From Siphonodentalium dalli (taxonomy: Eukaryota > Mollusca > Scaphopoda > Gadilida > Siphonodentaliidae): a DNA stretch of 64,000 nucleotides. Where the stretch lies: contig CP136069.1 of NCBI GenBank assembly GCA_032622095.1, forward strand, positions 106,792,278-106,856,277, given 5' to 3'. The position numbers and the translations under genes were made by a program. Below, in pieces: positions 44,531-61,309 of this stretch; position 1 is the first letter of the stretch, and the number at the start of each line of letters is the position of its first letter. Below the pieces are notes generated by a model. It saw nothing but the letters and a program-made list of their open reading frames with translations. It had not been told where the DNA came from and did not search any database.

Positions 44531-47500
44531 CATCTATATGTATCACCACCACACACATCTATAGGTATCCCCACCAAACACATATATAGGTATCCCCACC
44601 ATACACATCAATATGTATCACCGCCACACACATATATAGGTATCCCCACCACATACATCTATAGGTATCCCCACCATACACATCTATAGGTATCCCCACC
44701 ATACACATCTATATGTATAACCGCCACACTCATATATAGGTATCCCCACCACATACATCTATAGGTATCACCACCACATACATATATAGGTATCCCCACC
44801 ACATAAATATATAGGTATCCCCACCACACACATCTATATGTATTACCACCACATACATATATAGGTATCCCCACCACACACATATATAGGTATCCCACCA
44901 CATACATATATAGGAATCCCCACCACACACATATAGGTATCCTCACCACACACATATATAGGTATCCTCACCACACACATATATAGGTATCCCCGCCACA
45001 TACATCTATAGGTATCACCACCACATACATCTATAGTTATCACCACCACATAAATATATAGGTATCCCCGCCACATACATATATAGGTATCACCACCATA
45101 CACATCTATAGGTATCCCCGCCACACACATCTATAGGTATCCCCACCACATACATATATAGGTATTCCCACCACATACATATATAGGTATCACCACCACA
45201 CACATATAAGTATCCCCGCCACATACATATAGGTATCCCCACCACACACATATAGGTATCCCCACCACACACATCTATAGGTATCACCTCCACATACATA
45301 TAGAGGTATCCCCAACACATACATATATAGGTATCCCCACCACATACATATATAGGTATCCCCACCACATACATATATAGTTATCCCCGCCACACACATA
45401 TATAGGTATCCCCACCACACACATATATAGGTATCCCCACCACATACATATATAGGTATCACCATCACACACATATATAGGTATCCCCACCACATACATA
45501 TATTGGTATCCCACCACATACATCTATAGGTATCCCCACCGCACACACATATTGGTATCCCACCACATACATCTATAGGTATCCCCACCGCACACATATA
45601 TAGGTATCCCCATCACATACATACATAGGTATCCCCACCACATACATATATAGGTATCCCCACCACATACATCTGTATGTATCCCCACCACACACATATA
45701 TAGGTATCCCCACCACATACATATATAGGTATCCCCACCACATACATATATAGGTCTCCCCACCACATACATCTATATGTATCCCCACCACATACATATT
45801 TAGGTATCCCCACCACATACATCTATAGGTATCCCCACCACACACATCTATATGTATCACCACCACGCACATTTATAGGTATCCCCACCAAACACATATA
45901 TAGGTATCCCCACCATACACATCAATATGTATCACCGCCACACACATATATAGGTATCCCCACCACATACATCTATAGGTATCCCCACCATACACATCTA
46001 TAGGTATCCCCACCATACACATCTATATGTATAACCGCCGCACTCATATATAGGTATCCCCACCACATACATCTATAGGTATCACCACCACATACATATA
46101 TAGGTATCCCCACCACATAAATCTATAGGTATCCCCACCACACACATCTATATGTATTACCACCACATACATCTATAGTTATCACCACCACACACATATA
46201 TAGGTATCCCACCACATACATATATAGGTATCCCCGCCACATACATCTATAGGTATCACCACCACATACATCTATAGTTATCACCACCACATACATCTAT
46301 AGGTATCCACACCACATACATCTATAGGTATCCCCACCACATACTTCTATATGTATCCCCGCCACACACATCTATAGGTATCCTCACCACACACATATAT
46401 AGGTATCCCACCACATACATCTATAGGTGTCCCCACCACACACATATATAGGTATCCCCACCACACACATATATAGGTATCCCCCACCACATACATCTAT
46501 AGGTATCCCCACCACACACATATAGGTATCCCCGCCACACACATCTATAGGTGTCACCTCCACATACATATATAGGTATCCCCACCACATACATCTATAG
46601 GTATCCCCACCACATACATATATAGGTATTCCCACAACATACATATATAGGTATCCCCACCACATACATATATAGGTATCCCAACCACATACATATATAG
46701 GTATCCCCACCACATACATCTATAGGTATCCCCACCACACACATCTATATGTATCACCACCACACACATCTATAGGTATCCCCACCAAACACATATATAG
46801 GTATCCCCACCATACACATCAATATGTATCACCGCCACACACATATATAGGTATCCCCACCACATACATTTATAGGTATCCCCACCATACACATCTATAG
46901 GTATCCCCACCATACACATCTATATGTATAACCGCCACACTCATATATAGGTATCCCCACCACATACATCTATAGGTATCACCACCACATACATATATAG
47001 GTATCCCCACCACATAAATATATAGGTATCCCCACCACACACATCTATATGTATCACCACCACATACATATATAGGTATCCCCACCACACACATATATAG
47101 GTATCCCTCCACATACATATATAGGTATCCCCACCACACACATATAGGTATCCTCACCACACACATATATAGGTATCCTCACCACACACATATATAGGTA
47201 TCCCCGCCACATACATCTATAGGTATCACCACCACATACATCTATAGTTATCACCACCACATAAATATATAGGTATCCCCGCCACAAACATATATAGGTA
47301 TCCCCACCACATACATATATAGGTATCACCACCACATACATATATAGGTATCCCCACCACATACATATATAGTTATCCCCGCCACACACATATATAGGTA
47401 TTCCCACCACACACATATAGGTATCCCCGCCACACACATATATAGGTATCCCCATCACATACATATATAGGTATCCCCACCACATACATATATAGGTCTC

Positions 47501-48600
47501 CCCACCACATACATCTATATGTATCCCCACCACATACATATTTAGGTATCCCCACCACATACATATATAGGTATCCCCACCACATACATATATAGGTATC
47601 CCCACCACATACATATATAGGTATCCCCACCACATACATATATAGGTATCCCCACCACATACATATATAGGTATCCCCACCACATACATCTATAGGTATC
47701 CCCACCACACACATCTATATGTATCACCACCACACACATCTATAGGTATCCCTACCAAACACATATATAGGTATACCCACCATACACATCAATATGTATC
47801 ACCGCCACACACATATATAGGTATCCCCACCACATACATCTATAGGTATCCCCACCATACACATCTATAGGTATCCCCACCATACACATCTATATGTATA
47901 ACCGCCACACTCATATATAGGTATTCCCACCACATACATCAATAGGTATCACCACCACATACATATATAGGTATCCCCACCACATAAATCTATAGGTATC
48001 CCCACCACACACATCTATATGTATCACCACCACATACATCTATAGTTATCACCACCACACACATATATAGGTATCCCACCACATACATATATAGGTATCC
48101 CCGCCACATACATCTATAGGTATCACCACCACATACATCTATAGTTATCACCACCACATACATCTATAGGTATCCACACCACATACATCTATAGGTATCC
48201 CCACCACATACTTCTATATGTATCCCCGCCACACACATCTATAGGTATCCTCACCACACACATATATAGGTATCCCACCACATACATCTATAGGTATCCC
48301 CACCACACACATATATAGGTATCCCCACCACACACATATATAGGTATCCCCACCACATACATCTATAGGTATCCCCACCACACACATATAGGTATCCCCG
48401 CCACACACATCTATAGGTGTCACCTCCACATACATATATAGGTATCCCCACCACATACATCTATAGGTATCCCCACCACATACATATATAGGTATTCCCA
48501 CCACATACATATATAGGTATCCCCACCACATACATATATAGGTATCCCAACCACATACATATATAGGTATCCCCACCACACACATCTATATGTATCACCA
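44531..48600. repeat. Rearranged short modules, including a 1.87-kb step
   Basis: GTATAACCGCC units at 44,714, 46,029, 46,926, 47,896 and 48,791 give irregular steps of 0.87-1.3 kb. A segment of about 880 bp at 45,820-46,700 matches 47,687-48,570 at an offset of about 1,867, including a TACTTCTATATG unit near 46,341 and 48,208. Between them lies a long run of near-consensus units (47.05-47.7 kb), which leaves the longest open - strand frame of the window, 211 codons at 47,054-47,689, with no gene features. Confidence 0.72.
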
Positions 48601-49866
48601 CCACACGCATCTATAGGTATCCCCACCACACGCATCTATAGGTATCCCCACCACACACATATATAGGTATCCCCACCACACACATCTATATGTATCCCCA
48701 CCACACACATATATAGGTATCCCCACCACATACTTATATAGGTATCCCCACCATACACATCTATAGGTATCCCACCATACACATCTATATGTATAACCGC
48801 CACACTCATATATAGGTATCCCCACCACATACATATATAGGTATCACCACCACATACATATATAGGTATCCCCACCACATAAATCTATAGGTATCCCCAC
48901 CACACACATCTATATGTATCACCACCACATACATATATAGGTATCCCCACCACACACATATATAGGTATCCCCACCACATACATATATAGGTATCCTAAC
49001 CACACACATATAGGTATCCTCACCACACACACATATATAGGCATCCTCACCACACACACATATAGGTATCCCCACCACATACATCTATAGGTATCACCAC
49101 CACATACATCTATAGTTATCACCACCACATACATCTATAGGTATCCCCACCAAATACATCTATAGGTATCCCCACCACATACATCTATATGTATCCCCGC
49201 CACACACATCTATAGGTATCCTCACCACACAAATATATAGGTATCCCCTCCACAAACATCTGTAGGTATCCCCACCACACACATCTATATGTATCCCCAC
49301 CACATACATATATAGTTATCCCCACCACACACATATATAGGTATCCCCACCACACACATCTATATGTATCCCCACCACACACATATATAGGTATCCCCAC
49401 CACACACATCTATATGTATCCCCACCACACACATATATAGGTATCCCCACCACACACATCTATATGTATCCCCACCACACACATATATAGGTATCACCAC
49501 CACATACATATATAGGTATCCCCGCCACACACATATATAGGTATTCCCGCCACATACATAGATAGGTATCCTCACCACACACATCTATAGGTATCCCCAC
49601 CACATACCTATATAGGTATCACCACCACATACATATATAGGTATCCCCACCACACACATATATAGGTATCCCCGCCACATACATATATAGGTATCACCAC
49701 CATACACATATATAGGTCTCCCCACCGCATACATCTATATGTATCCCAACCACACACATCTATATGTATCCCAACCACACGCATCTATAGGTATCCCCAC
49801 CACACACATATATAGGTATCCCCACCATACACATCTATAGGTATCCCCACCACACACATATATAGG

Positions 49867-51714
49867 TATCCCCACCACACACATCTATATGTATCCCCAC
49901 CACACACATCTATAGGTATCCCCACCACATACATATAGAGGTATCCCCAACACATACATATATAGGTATCCCCACCACACACATATATAGGTATCCCCAC
50001 CACATACATATATAGTTATCCCCGCCACACACATATATAGGTATCCCCAGCACACACATATATAGGTATCCCCACCACATACATATATAGGTATCACCAT
50101 CACACACATATATAGGTATCCCCACCACATACATATATTGGTATCCCACCACATACATCTATAGGTATCCCCACCGCACATATATATCGGTATCCCCATC
50201 ACATACATATATAGGTATCCCCTCCACATACATATATAGGTATCCCCACCACATACATCTATATGTATGCCCACCACACACATATATAGGTATCCCCACC
50301 ACATACATCTATAGGTATCCCCACCACACACATATATAGGTATCCCCACCACATACATATATAGGTATCCCCACCACATACATCTATATGTATCCCCACC
50401 ACATACATATATAGGTATCCCCACCACATACATCTATAGGTATCCCCACCACATACATATATAGGTATCCCCACCACATACATATATAGGTATCCCCACC
50501 ACATACATATATAGGTATCCCCACCACATACATATATAGGTATCCCCACCACATACATCTATAGGTATCCCCACCACACACATCTATATGTATCACCACC
50601 ACACACATCTATAGGTATCCCCACCACACACATCTATAGGTATCCCCACCACACACATCTATATGTGTCCCCACCACACACATATATAGGTATCCCCACC
50701 ACATACTTATATAGGTATCCCCACCATACACATCTATAGGTATCCCACCATACACATCTATATGTATTCCCGCCACATACATATATAGGTATCCTCACCA
50801 CACACATCTATAGGTATCCCCACCACACACATCTATATGTATCCCCACCACACACATCTATAGGTATCCCCACCACATACATATAGAGGTATCCCCAACA
50901 CATACATATATAGGTATCCCCACCACACACATATATAGGTATCCCCACCACATACATATATAGTTATCCTCGCCACACACATATATAGGTATCCCCAGCA
51001 CACACATATATAGGTATCCCCACCACATACATATATAGGTATCACCATCACACACATATATAGGTATCCCCACCACATACATATATTGGTATCCCACCAC
51101 ATACATCTATAGGTATCCCCACCGCACATATATATCGGTATCCCCATCACATACATATATAGGTATCCCCTCCACATACATATATAGGTATCCCCACCAC
51201 ATACATCTATATGTATGCCCACCACACACATATATAGGTATCCCCACCACATACATCTATAGGTATCCACACCACACACATATATAGGTATCCCCACCAC
51301 ATACATATATAGGTATCCCCACCACATACATCTATATGTATCCCCACCACATACATATATAGGTATCCCCACCACATACATCTATAGGTATCCCCACCAC
51401 ATACATATATAGGTATCCCCACCACATACATATATAGGTATCCATACCACATACATATATAGGTATCCCCACCACATACATATATAGGTATCACCACCAC
51501 ATACATCTATAGGTATCCCCACCACACACATCTATATGTATCACCACCACACACATCTATAGGTATCCCCACCACACACATATATAGGTATCCCCACCAC
51601 ACACATCTATATGTATCCCCACCACACACATATATAGGTATCCCCACCACATACTTATATAGGTATCCCCACCATACACATCTATAGGTATCCCACCATA
51701 CACATCTATATATA
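49867..51714. repeat. 900-bp block, copies 1 and 2 (948-bp step)
   Basis: Copies lie at 49,867-50,766 and 50,815-51,714. Shared landmarks are CATATAGAGG, CCCCAGCACAC (near 50,046 and 50,994), a CGCACATATATATCGG unit, GTATGCCCACC (near 50,266 and 51,214) and a TACTTATATAGG unit close to the right end. Two further copies occur at about 53,184-54,083 and 60,410-61,309, and a shortened copy at about 57,120-57,815. Confidence 0.83.
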
Positions 51715-52009
51715 TTACCGCCACACTCATATATAGGTATCCCCACCACATACATATATAGGTATCACCACCACATACATATATAGGTATCCCCACCACA
51801 AAAATCTATAGGTATCCCCACCACACACATCTATATGTATCACCACCACATACATATATAGGTATCCCCACCACACACATATATAGGTATCCCCACCACA
51901 TACATATATAGGTATCCCAACCACACACATATAGGTATCCTCACCACACACATATATAGGTATCCCCACCACACACATATATAGGTATCCCCACCACACA
52001 CATCTATAT

Positions 52010-53150
52010 GTATCCCCACCACACACATATATAGGTATCACCACCACATACATATATAGGTATCCCGCCACACACATATATATGTATTCCCGCCACACAA
52101 ATATATAGGTATTCCCGCCACATACATATATAGGTATCCTCACCACACACATCTATAGGTATCCCCACCACATACATATATAGGTATCACCACCACATAC
52201 ATATATAGGTATCCCCACCACACACATATATAGGTATCCCCGCCACATACATATATAGGTATCACCACCATACACATATATAGGTCTCCCCACCGCATAC
52301 ATCTATATGTATCCCAACCGCACACATCTATATGTATCCCAACCACACGCATCTATAGGTATCCCCACCACACACATATATAGGTATCCCCACCATACAC
52401 ATCTATAGTTATCACCACCACATACATCTATAGGTATCCCCACCAAATACATCTATAGGTATCCCCACCACATACATCTATATGTATCCCCGCCAGACAC
52501 ATCTATAGGTATCCTCACCACACACATATATAGGTATCCCCACCACAAACATCTATAGGTATCCCCACCACACACATCTATATGTATCCCCACCACATAC
52601 ATATATAAGTATCCCCACCACACACATATATAGGTTTCCCCACCACACACATCTATATGTATCCCCACCACACACATATATAGGTATCCCCACCACACAC
52701 ATCTATATGTATCCCCACCACACACATATATAGGTATCCCCACCACACACATCTATATGTATCCCCACCACACACATATATAGGTATCACCACCACATAC
52801 ATATATAGGTATCCCGCCACACACATATATAGGTATTCCCGCCACACACATATATAGGTATTCCAGCCACATACATATATAGGTATCCTCACCACACACA
52901 TCTATAGGTATCCCCACCACATACATATATAGGTATCACCACCACATATATATATAGGTATCCCCACCACACACATATATAGGTATCCCCGCCACATACA
53001 TATATAGGTATCACCACCATACACATATATAGGTCTCCCCACCGCATACATCTATATGTATCCCAACCACACACATCTATATGTATCCCAACCACACGCA
53101 TCTATAGGTATCCCCACCACACACATATATAGGTATCCCCACCATACACA
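52010..53150. repeat. Roughly 390-bp module repeated at a 749-bp step
   Basis: A run with GTATCCCGCC, two GTATTCCCGCC-type units, a CCTCACC unit, GTCTCCCCACCGC and CCAACCACACGC occurs at about 52,040-52,400 and again at 52,789-53,150. Related runs end near 58,842, 60,313, 61,837 and 62,959. The 52.04-kb copy has an ATATATATG unit and an ACAAATATA unit in place of the ATATATAGG units of the second copy. Confidence 0.72.
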
Positions 53151-53183
53151 TCTATAGGTATCCCCACCACACACATATATAGG

Positions 53184-54083
53184 TATCCCCACCACACACA
53201 TTTATATGTATCCCCACCACACACATATATAGGTATCCCCACCACATACATATAGAGGTATCCCCAACACATACATATATAGGTATCCCCACCACACACA
53301 TATATAGGTATCCCCACCACATACATATATAGTTATCCCCGCCACACACATATATAGATATCCCCAGCACACACATATATAGGTATCCCCACCACATACA
53401 TATATAGGTATCACCATCACACACATATATAGGTATCCCCACCACATACATATATTGGTATCCCACCACATACATCTATAGGTATCCCCACCGCACACAT
53501 ATATCGGTATCCCCATCACATACATATATAGGTATCCCCTCCACAAACATATATAGGTATCCCCACCACATACATCTATATGTATGCCCACCACACACAT
53601 ATATAGGTATCCCCACCACATACATCTATAGGTATCCCCACCACACACATATATAGGTATCCCCACCACATACATATATAGGTATCCCCACCACATACAT
53701 CTATATGTATCCCCACCACATACATATATAGGTATCCCCACCACATACATCTATAAGTATCCCCACCACATACATATATAGGTATCCCCACCACATACAT
53801 ATATAGGTATCCCCACCACATACATATATAGGTATCCCCACCACATACATATATAGGTATCCCCACCACATGCATCTATAGGTATCCCCACCACACACAT
53901 CTATATGTATCACCACCACACACATCTATAGGGATCCCCACCACACACATATATAGGTATCCCCACCACACACATCTATATGTATCCCCACCACACACAT
54001 ATATAGGTATCCCCACCACATACTTATATAGGTATCCCCACCATACACATCTATAGGTATCCCACCATACACATCTATATGTA
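53184..54083. repeat. 900-bp block, copy 3
   Basis: Matches 50,815-51,714 at an offset of 2,369. It carries private changes: a CACATTTATATG unit near 53,200 and GGGATCCCC near 53,931, which creates a GGATCC hexamer I see nowhere else in the window. Confidence 0.8.
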
Positions 54084-54821
54084 TCACCACCACACACATA
54101 TTTAGGTATCCCCACCACACACATGTATATGTATCCCCACCACACACATATATAGGTATCACCACCACATACATATATAGGTATCCCCGCCACACACATA
54201 TATAGGTATTCCCGCCACATACATATATAGGTATCCTCACCACACACATCTATAGGTATCCCCACCACACACATATATAGGTATCCCCACCACACACATC
54301 TATATGTATCCCCACCACACACATATATAGGTATCACCACCACATACATATATAGGTATCCAGGCCACACACATATATAGGTATTCCCGCTACATACATA
54401 TATAGGTATCCTCACCACACACATCTATATGTATCCCCACCACATACATATATAGGTATCACCACCACATACATATATAGGTATCCCCACCACACACATA
54501 TATAGGTATCCCCGCCACATACATCTATATGTATCCCAACCACACACATCTATATGTATCCCAACCACACGCATCTATAGGTATCCCCACCACACACATA
54601 TATAGGTATCCCACCATACACATCTATAGGTATCCCCACCACACACATATATAGGTATCCCCACCACACACATCTATATGTATCCCCACCACACACATAT
54701 ATAGGTATCCCCACCACACACAGATATAGGTATCCCCACCATACACATCAATATGTATCACCGCCACACACATATATAGGTATCCCCTCCACATACATAT
54801 ATAGGTATCCCCACCATACAC

Positions 54822-56265
54822 ATATATAGGTCTCCCTGCCACATACATCTATAGGTATCACCAACACATACATCTATAGTTATCACCACCACATACATCT
54901 ATAGGTATCCCCACCACATACATCTATAGGTATCCCCACCACATACATCTATAGGTTTCCCCGCCACACACATCTATAGGTATCCTCACCACACACATAT
55001 ATAGGTATCCCCACCACATACATATATAGGTATCCCCACCACACACATATATATGTATCCCCACCACACACATATATAGGTATAACCACCACATACATAT
55101 ATAGGTATCCCCGCCACACACATATATAGGTATTCCCGCCACATACATATATAGGTATCCTCACCACACAAATCTATAGGTATCCCCACCACATACATAT
55201 ATAGGTATCACCACCACATACATATATAGGTATCCCCACCACACACATATATAGGTATCCCGCCACATACATATATAGGTATCACCACCATACACATATA
55301 TAGGTATCCCCACCGCATACATCTATATGTATCCCAACCACACACATCTATATGTATCCCAACCACACGCATCTATAGGTATCCCCACCACACACATATA
55401 TAGGTATCCCCACCATACACATCTATAGGTATCCCCACCACACACATATATAGGTATCCCCACCACACACATCAATATGTATCACCACCACATACATATA
55501 TAGGTATCCCCACCACACACATATATAGGTATCCCCACCACATACATATATAGGTATCCCCACCACACACATATAGGTATCCTCACCACACACATATATA
55601 GGTATCCTCACCACACACATATATAGGTCTCCCTGCCACATACATCTATAGGTATCACCAACACATACATCTATAGTTATCACCACCACATACATCTATA
55701 GGTATCCCCACCACATACATCTATAGGTATCCCCACCACATACATCTATAGGTTTCCCCGCCACACACATCTATAGGTATCCTCACCACACACATATATA
55801 GGTATCCCCACCACATACATATATAGGTATCCCCACCACACACATATATATGTATCCCCACCACACACATATATAGGTATAACCACCACATACATATATA
55901 GGTATCCCCGCCACACACATATATAGGTATTCCCGCCACATACATATATAGGTATCCTCACCACACAAATCTATAGGTATCCCCACCACATACATATATA
56001 GGTATCACCACCACATACATATATAGGTATCCCCACCACACACATATATAGGTATCCCGCCACATACATATATAGGTATCACCACAATACACATATATAG
56101 GTATCCCCACCGCATACATCTATATGTATCCCAACCACACACATCTATATGTATCCCAACCACACGCATCTATAGGTATCCCCACCACACACATATATAG
56201 GTATCCCCACCATACACATCTATAGGTATCCCCACCACACACATATATAGGTATCCCCACCACAC
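54822..56265. repeat. Duplicated 647-bp segment at a 797-bp step
   Basis: Copies lie at 54,822-55,468 and 55,619-56,265. Shared rare variants are GTCTCCCTGCC, GTATCACCAACAC, GTTTCCCCGCC and GTATAACCACC, all at a 797-bp distance. About 150 bp between the copies (55,469-55,618) belongs to another module. Copy 2 has CACAATAC where copy 1 has CACCATAC near the right end. Confidence 0.8.
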
Positions 56266-56269
56266 ACAT

Positions 56270-57196
56270 CTATATGTATCCCCACCACACACATCTATAG
56301 GTATCCCCACCACACACAGATATAGGTATTCCCACCATACACATCAATATATATCACCGCCACACACATATATAGGAATCCCCACCACATACATCTATAG
56401 GTATCCCCACCATACACATATATAGGTATCCCCACCATACACATCTATATGTATAACCGCCACACTCATATATAGGTATCCCCACCACATACATCTATAG
56501 GTATCACCACCACATACATATATAGGTATCCCCACAACATAAATCTATAGGTATCCCCACCACACACATCAATATGTATCACCACCACATACATATATAG
56601 GTATCCCCACCACACGCATATATAGGTATCCCCACCACATACATATATAGGTATCCCCACCACACACATATAGGTATCCTCACCACACACATATATAGGT
56701 ATCCTCACCACACACATATATAGGTCTCCCCGCCACATACATCTATAGGTATCACCACCACATACATCTATAGTTATCACCACCACATACATCTATAGGT
56801 ATCCCCACCACATACATCTATAGGTATCCCCACCACATACATCTATATGTATCCCCGCCACACACATCTATAGGTATCCTCACCATACACATATATAGGT
56901 ATCCCCACCATACACATCTATAGGTATCCCCGCCACACACATTTATAGGTATCCCCACCACATACATATATAGGTATCCCCACCACACACATATATAGGT
57001 ATCCCCACCACATACATATATAGGTATCACCACCACACACATATAAATATCCCCGCCACATACATATAGGTATCCCCACCACACACATATAGGTATCCCC
57101 ACCACACACATCTATAGGTATCACCACCACATACATATAGAGGTATCCCCAACACATACATATATAGGTATCCCACCACATACATATATAGGTATC
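56270..57196. repeat. Segment repeated 6,804 bp away at the window end
   Basis: Unit order equals 63,074-64,000 at an offset of 6,804. Landmarks include GTATAACCGCC (56,451 and 63,254 or 63,255), the CACATTTATAGG unit and the CATATAAATATCC unit near 57,045 and 63,849. One C is missing near 57,173 in this copy. Confidence 0.8.
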
Positions 57197-57815
57197 CCCA
57201 CCACATACATATATAGTTATCCCCGCCACACACATATATAGGTATCCCCAGCACACACATATATAGGTATCCCCACCGCACACATATATCGGTATCCCCA
57301 TCACATACATATATAGGTATCCCCACCATATACATATATAGGTATCCCCACCACATACATCTATATGTATGCCCACCACACACATATATAGGTATCCCCA
57401 CCACATACATCTATAGGTATCCCCACCACATACATATATAGGTATCCCCACCACATACATCTATAGGTATCCCCACCACATACATATATAGGTATCCCCA
57501 CCACATACATATATAGGTATCCCCACCACATACATATATAGGTATCCCCACCACATACATATATAGGTATCCCCACCACATACATCTATAGGTATCCCCA
57601 CCACACACATCTATATGTATCACCACCACACACATCTATAGGTATCCCCACCACACACATATATAGGTATCCCCACCACACACATCTATATGTATCCCCA
57701 CCACACACATATATAGGTATCCCCACCACATACTTCTATAGGTATCCCCACCATACACATCTATAGGTATCCCACCATACACATATATAGGTATCCCACC
57801 ATACACATCTATATG
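57120..57815. repeat. 900-bp block, shortened copy
   Basis: Contains the CATATAGAGG, CCCCAGCACAC, CGCACATATATCGG, GTATGCCCACC and TACTTCTATAGG landmarks in the order seen in the 900-bp blocks, but is about 200 bp shorter. Units between the CCCCAGCACAC and CGCACATATATCGG landmarks are missing. Its left end overlaps the segment shared with the window end. Confidence 0.7.
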
Positions 57816-60409
57816 TATAACCGCCACACTCATATATAGGTATCCCCACCACATACATATATAGGTATCGCCACCACATACATATATAGGTATCCCCACC
57901 ACATAAATCTATAGGTATCCCCACCACACACATCTATATGTATCACCACCACATACATATATAGGTATCCCCAGCACACACATATATAGGTATCCCCACC
58001 ACATACATATATAGGTATCCCAACCACACACATATAGGTATCCTCACCACACACATATATAGGTATCCTCACCACACACATATATAGGTATCCCCGCCAC
58101 ATACATCTATAGGTATCACCAACACATACATCTAAAGTTATCACCACCACATACATCTATAGGTATCACCACCACATTCATCTATAGGTATCCCCACCAC
58201 ATACATCTATATGTATCCCCGCCACACACATCTATAGGTATCCTCACCACACACATATATAGGTATTCCCACCACAAACATCTATAGGTATCCCCACCAC
58301 ACACATCTATATGTATCCCCACCACATACATATATAGGTATCCCCACCACACACATATATAGGTATCCCCACCACATACATATATAGGTATCCCCACCAT
58401 ACACATATAATGGTATCCCCACCACACACATCTATATGTATCCCCACCACACACATATATAAGTATCACCACCACACACATCTATATGTATCCCCACCAC
58501 ACACATATATAGGTATTCCCACCATACACATCTATATGTATCCCCACCACACACATATATAGGTATCACCACCACATACATATATAGGTATCCCCGCCAC
58601 ACACATATATAGGTATTCCCGCCACATACATATATAGGTATCCTCACCACACACATCTATAGGTATCCCCACCACATACATATATAGGTATCAGCACCAC
58701 ATCCATATATAGGTATCCCCACCACACACATATATAGGTATCCCCGCCACATACATATATAGGTATCACCACCATACACATATATAGGTCTCCCCACCGC
58801 ATACATCTATATGTATCCCAACCACACACATCTATATGTATCCCAACCACACGCATCTATATGTATCCCCACCACACACATATATAGGTATCCCCACCAT
58901 ACACATCTATAGGTATCCCCACCACACACATCTATATGTATCCCCACCACACACATCTTTAGGTATCCCCACCACACACAGATATAGGTATCCCCACCAT
59001 ACACATCAATATGTATCACCGCCACACACATATATAGGTATCCCCATGACATACATCTATAGGTTTCCCCACCATACACATATATAGGTATCCCCACCAT
59101 ACACATCTATATGTATAACCGCCACACTCATATATAGGTATCCCCACCACATACATCTATATGTATCACCACCACATACATATATAGGTATCCCCACCAC
59201 ACACATATATAGGTATCCCCACCACATACATATATAGGTATCCCCACCACACACATATAGGTATCCTCACCACACACATATATAGGTATCCTCACCACAC
59301 ACATATATAGGTCTCCCCGCCACATACATCTATAGGTATCACCACCACATACATCTATAGTTATCACCACCACATACATCTATAGGTATCCCCACCACAT
59401 ACATCTATAGGTATCCCCACCACATACATCTATATGTATCCCCGCCACACACATCTATAGGTATCCTCACCACACACATATATAGGTATCCCCACCACAT
59501 ACATATATAGGTATCCCAACCACACACATATAGGTATCCTCACCACACACATATATAGGTATCCTCACCTCACACATATATAGGTATCCCCGCCACATAC
59601 ATCTATAGGTATCACCACCACATACATCTATAGTTATCACCACCACATACATCTATAGGTATCCCCACCAAATACATCTATAGGTATCCCCACCACATAC
59701 ATCTATATGTATCCCCGCCAGACACATATATAGGTATCCTCACCACACACATATATAGGTATCCCCACCACAAACATCTATAGGTATCCCCACCACACAC
59801 ATCTATATGTATCCCCACAACATACATATATAAGTATCCCCACCACACACATATATAGGTATCCCCACCACACACATCTATATGTATCCCCACCACACAC
59901 ATATATAGGTATCCCCACCACACACATCTATATGTATCCCCACCACACACATATATAGGTATCCCCACCACACACATCTATATGTATCCCCACCACACAC
60001 ATATATAGGTATCACCACCACATACATATATAGGTATCCCCGCCACACACATATATAGGTATCCCCGCCACACACATATATAGGTATTCCCGCCACATAC
60101 ATATATAGGTATCCTCACCACACACATCTATAGGTATCCCCACCACATACATATATAGGTATCACCACCACATACATATATAGGTATCCCCACCACACAC
60201 ATATATAGGTATCCCCGCCGCATACATATATAGGTATCACCACCATACACATATATAGGTCTCCCCACCGCATACATCTATATGTATCCCAACCACACAC
60301 ATCTATATGTATCCCAACCACACGCATCTATACGTATCCCCACCACACACATATATAGGTATCCCCACCATACTCATCTATAGGTATCCCCACCACACAC
60401 ATATATAGG

Positions 60410-61309
60410 TATTCCCACCACACACATCTATATGTATCCCCACCACAAACATCTATAGGTATCCCCACCACATACATATAGAGGTATCCCCAACACATAC
60501 ATATATAGGTATCCCCACCACACACATATATAGGTATCCCCACCACATACATATAAAGATATCCCCGCCACACACATATATAGGTATCCCCAGCACACAC
60601 ATATATAGGTATCCCCACCACATACATATATAGGTATCACCATCACACACATATATAGGTATCCCCACCACATACATATATTGGTATCCCACCACATACA
60701 TCTATAGGTATCCCCACCGCACACATATATCGGTATTCCCATCACATACATATATAGGTATCCCCTCCACATACATATATAGGTATCCCCACCACATACA
60801 TCTATATGTATGCCCACCACACACATATATAGGTATCCCCACCACATACATCTATAGGTATCCCCACCACACACATATATAGGTATCCCCACCACATACA
60901 TATATAGGTATCCCCACCACATACATCTATATGTATCCCCACCACATACATATATAGGTATCCCCACCACATACGTCTATAGGTATCCCCACCACATACA
61001 TATATAGGTATCCCCACCACATACATATATAGGTATCCCCACCACATACATATATAGGTATCCACACCAAATACATATATAGGTATCCCCACCACATGCA
61101 TCTATAGGTATCCCCACCACACACATCTATATGTATCACCACCACACACATCTATAGGTATCCCCACCACACACATATATAGGTATCCCCACCACACACA
61201 TCTATATGTATCCCCACCACACACATATATAGGTATCCCCACCACATACTTATATAGGTATCCCCACCATACACATCTATAGGTATCCCACCATACACAT
61301 CTATATGTA
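60410..61309. repeat. 900-bp block, copy 4
   Basis: Matches 50,815-51,714 at an offset of 9,595 and the third copy at 7,226. Private changes include CATATAAAGATATCC near 60,553 and an ACGTCTATAGG unit near 60,974. It ends with the TACTTATATAGG, CCATACAC and GTATCCCACC series like the others. Confidence 0.8.

Noticed and set aside
47054-47689. Longest open frame, 211 codons on the - strand, and many others of 60-180 codons
   Set aside because: They are the stop-free satellite read in cycling phases. Residues repeat every 25, lengths cluster at 25n-1, overlapping frames are open in parallel, and no domain, signal or promoter context is present. None is annotated as CDS.
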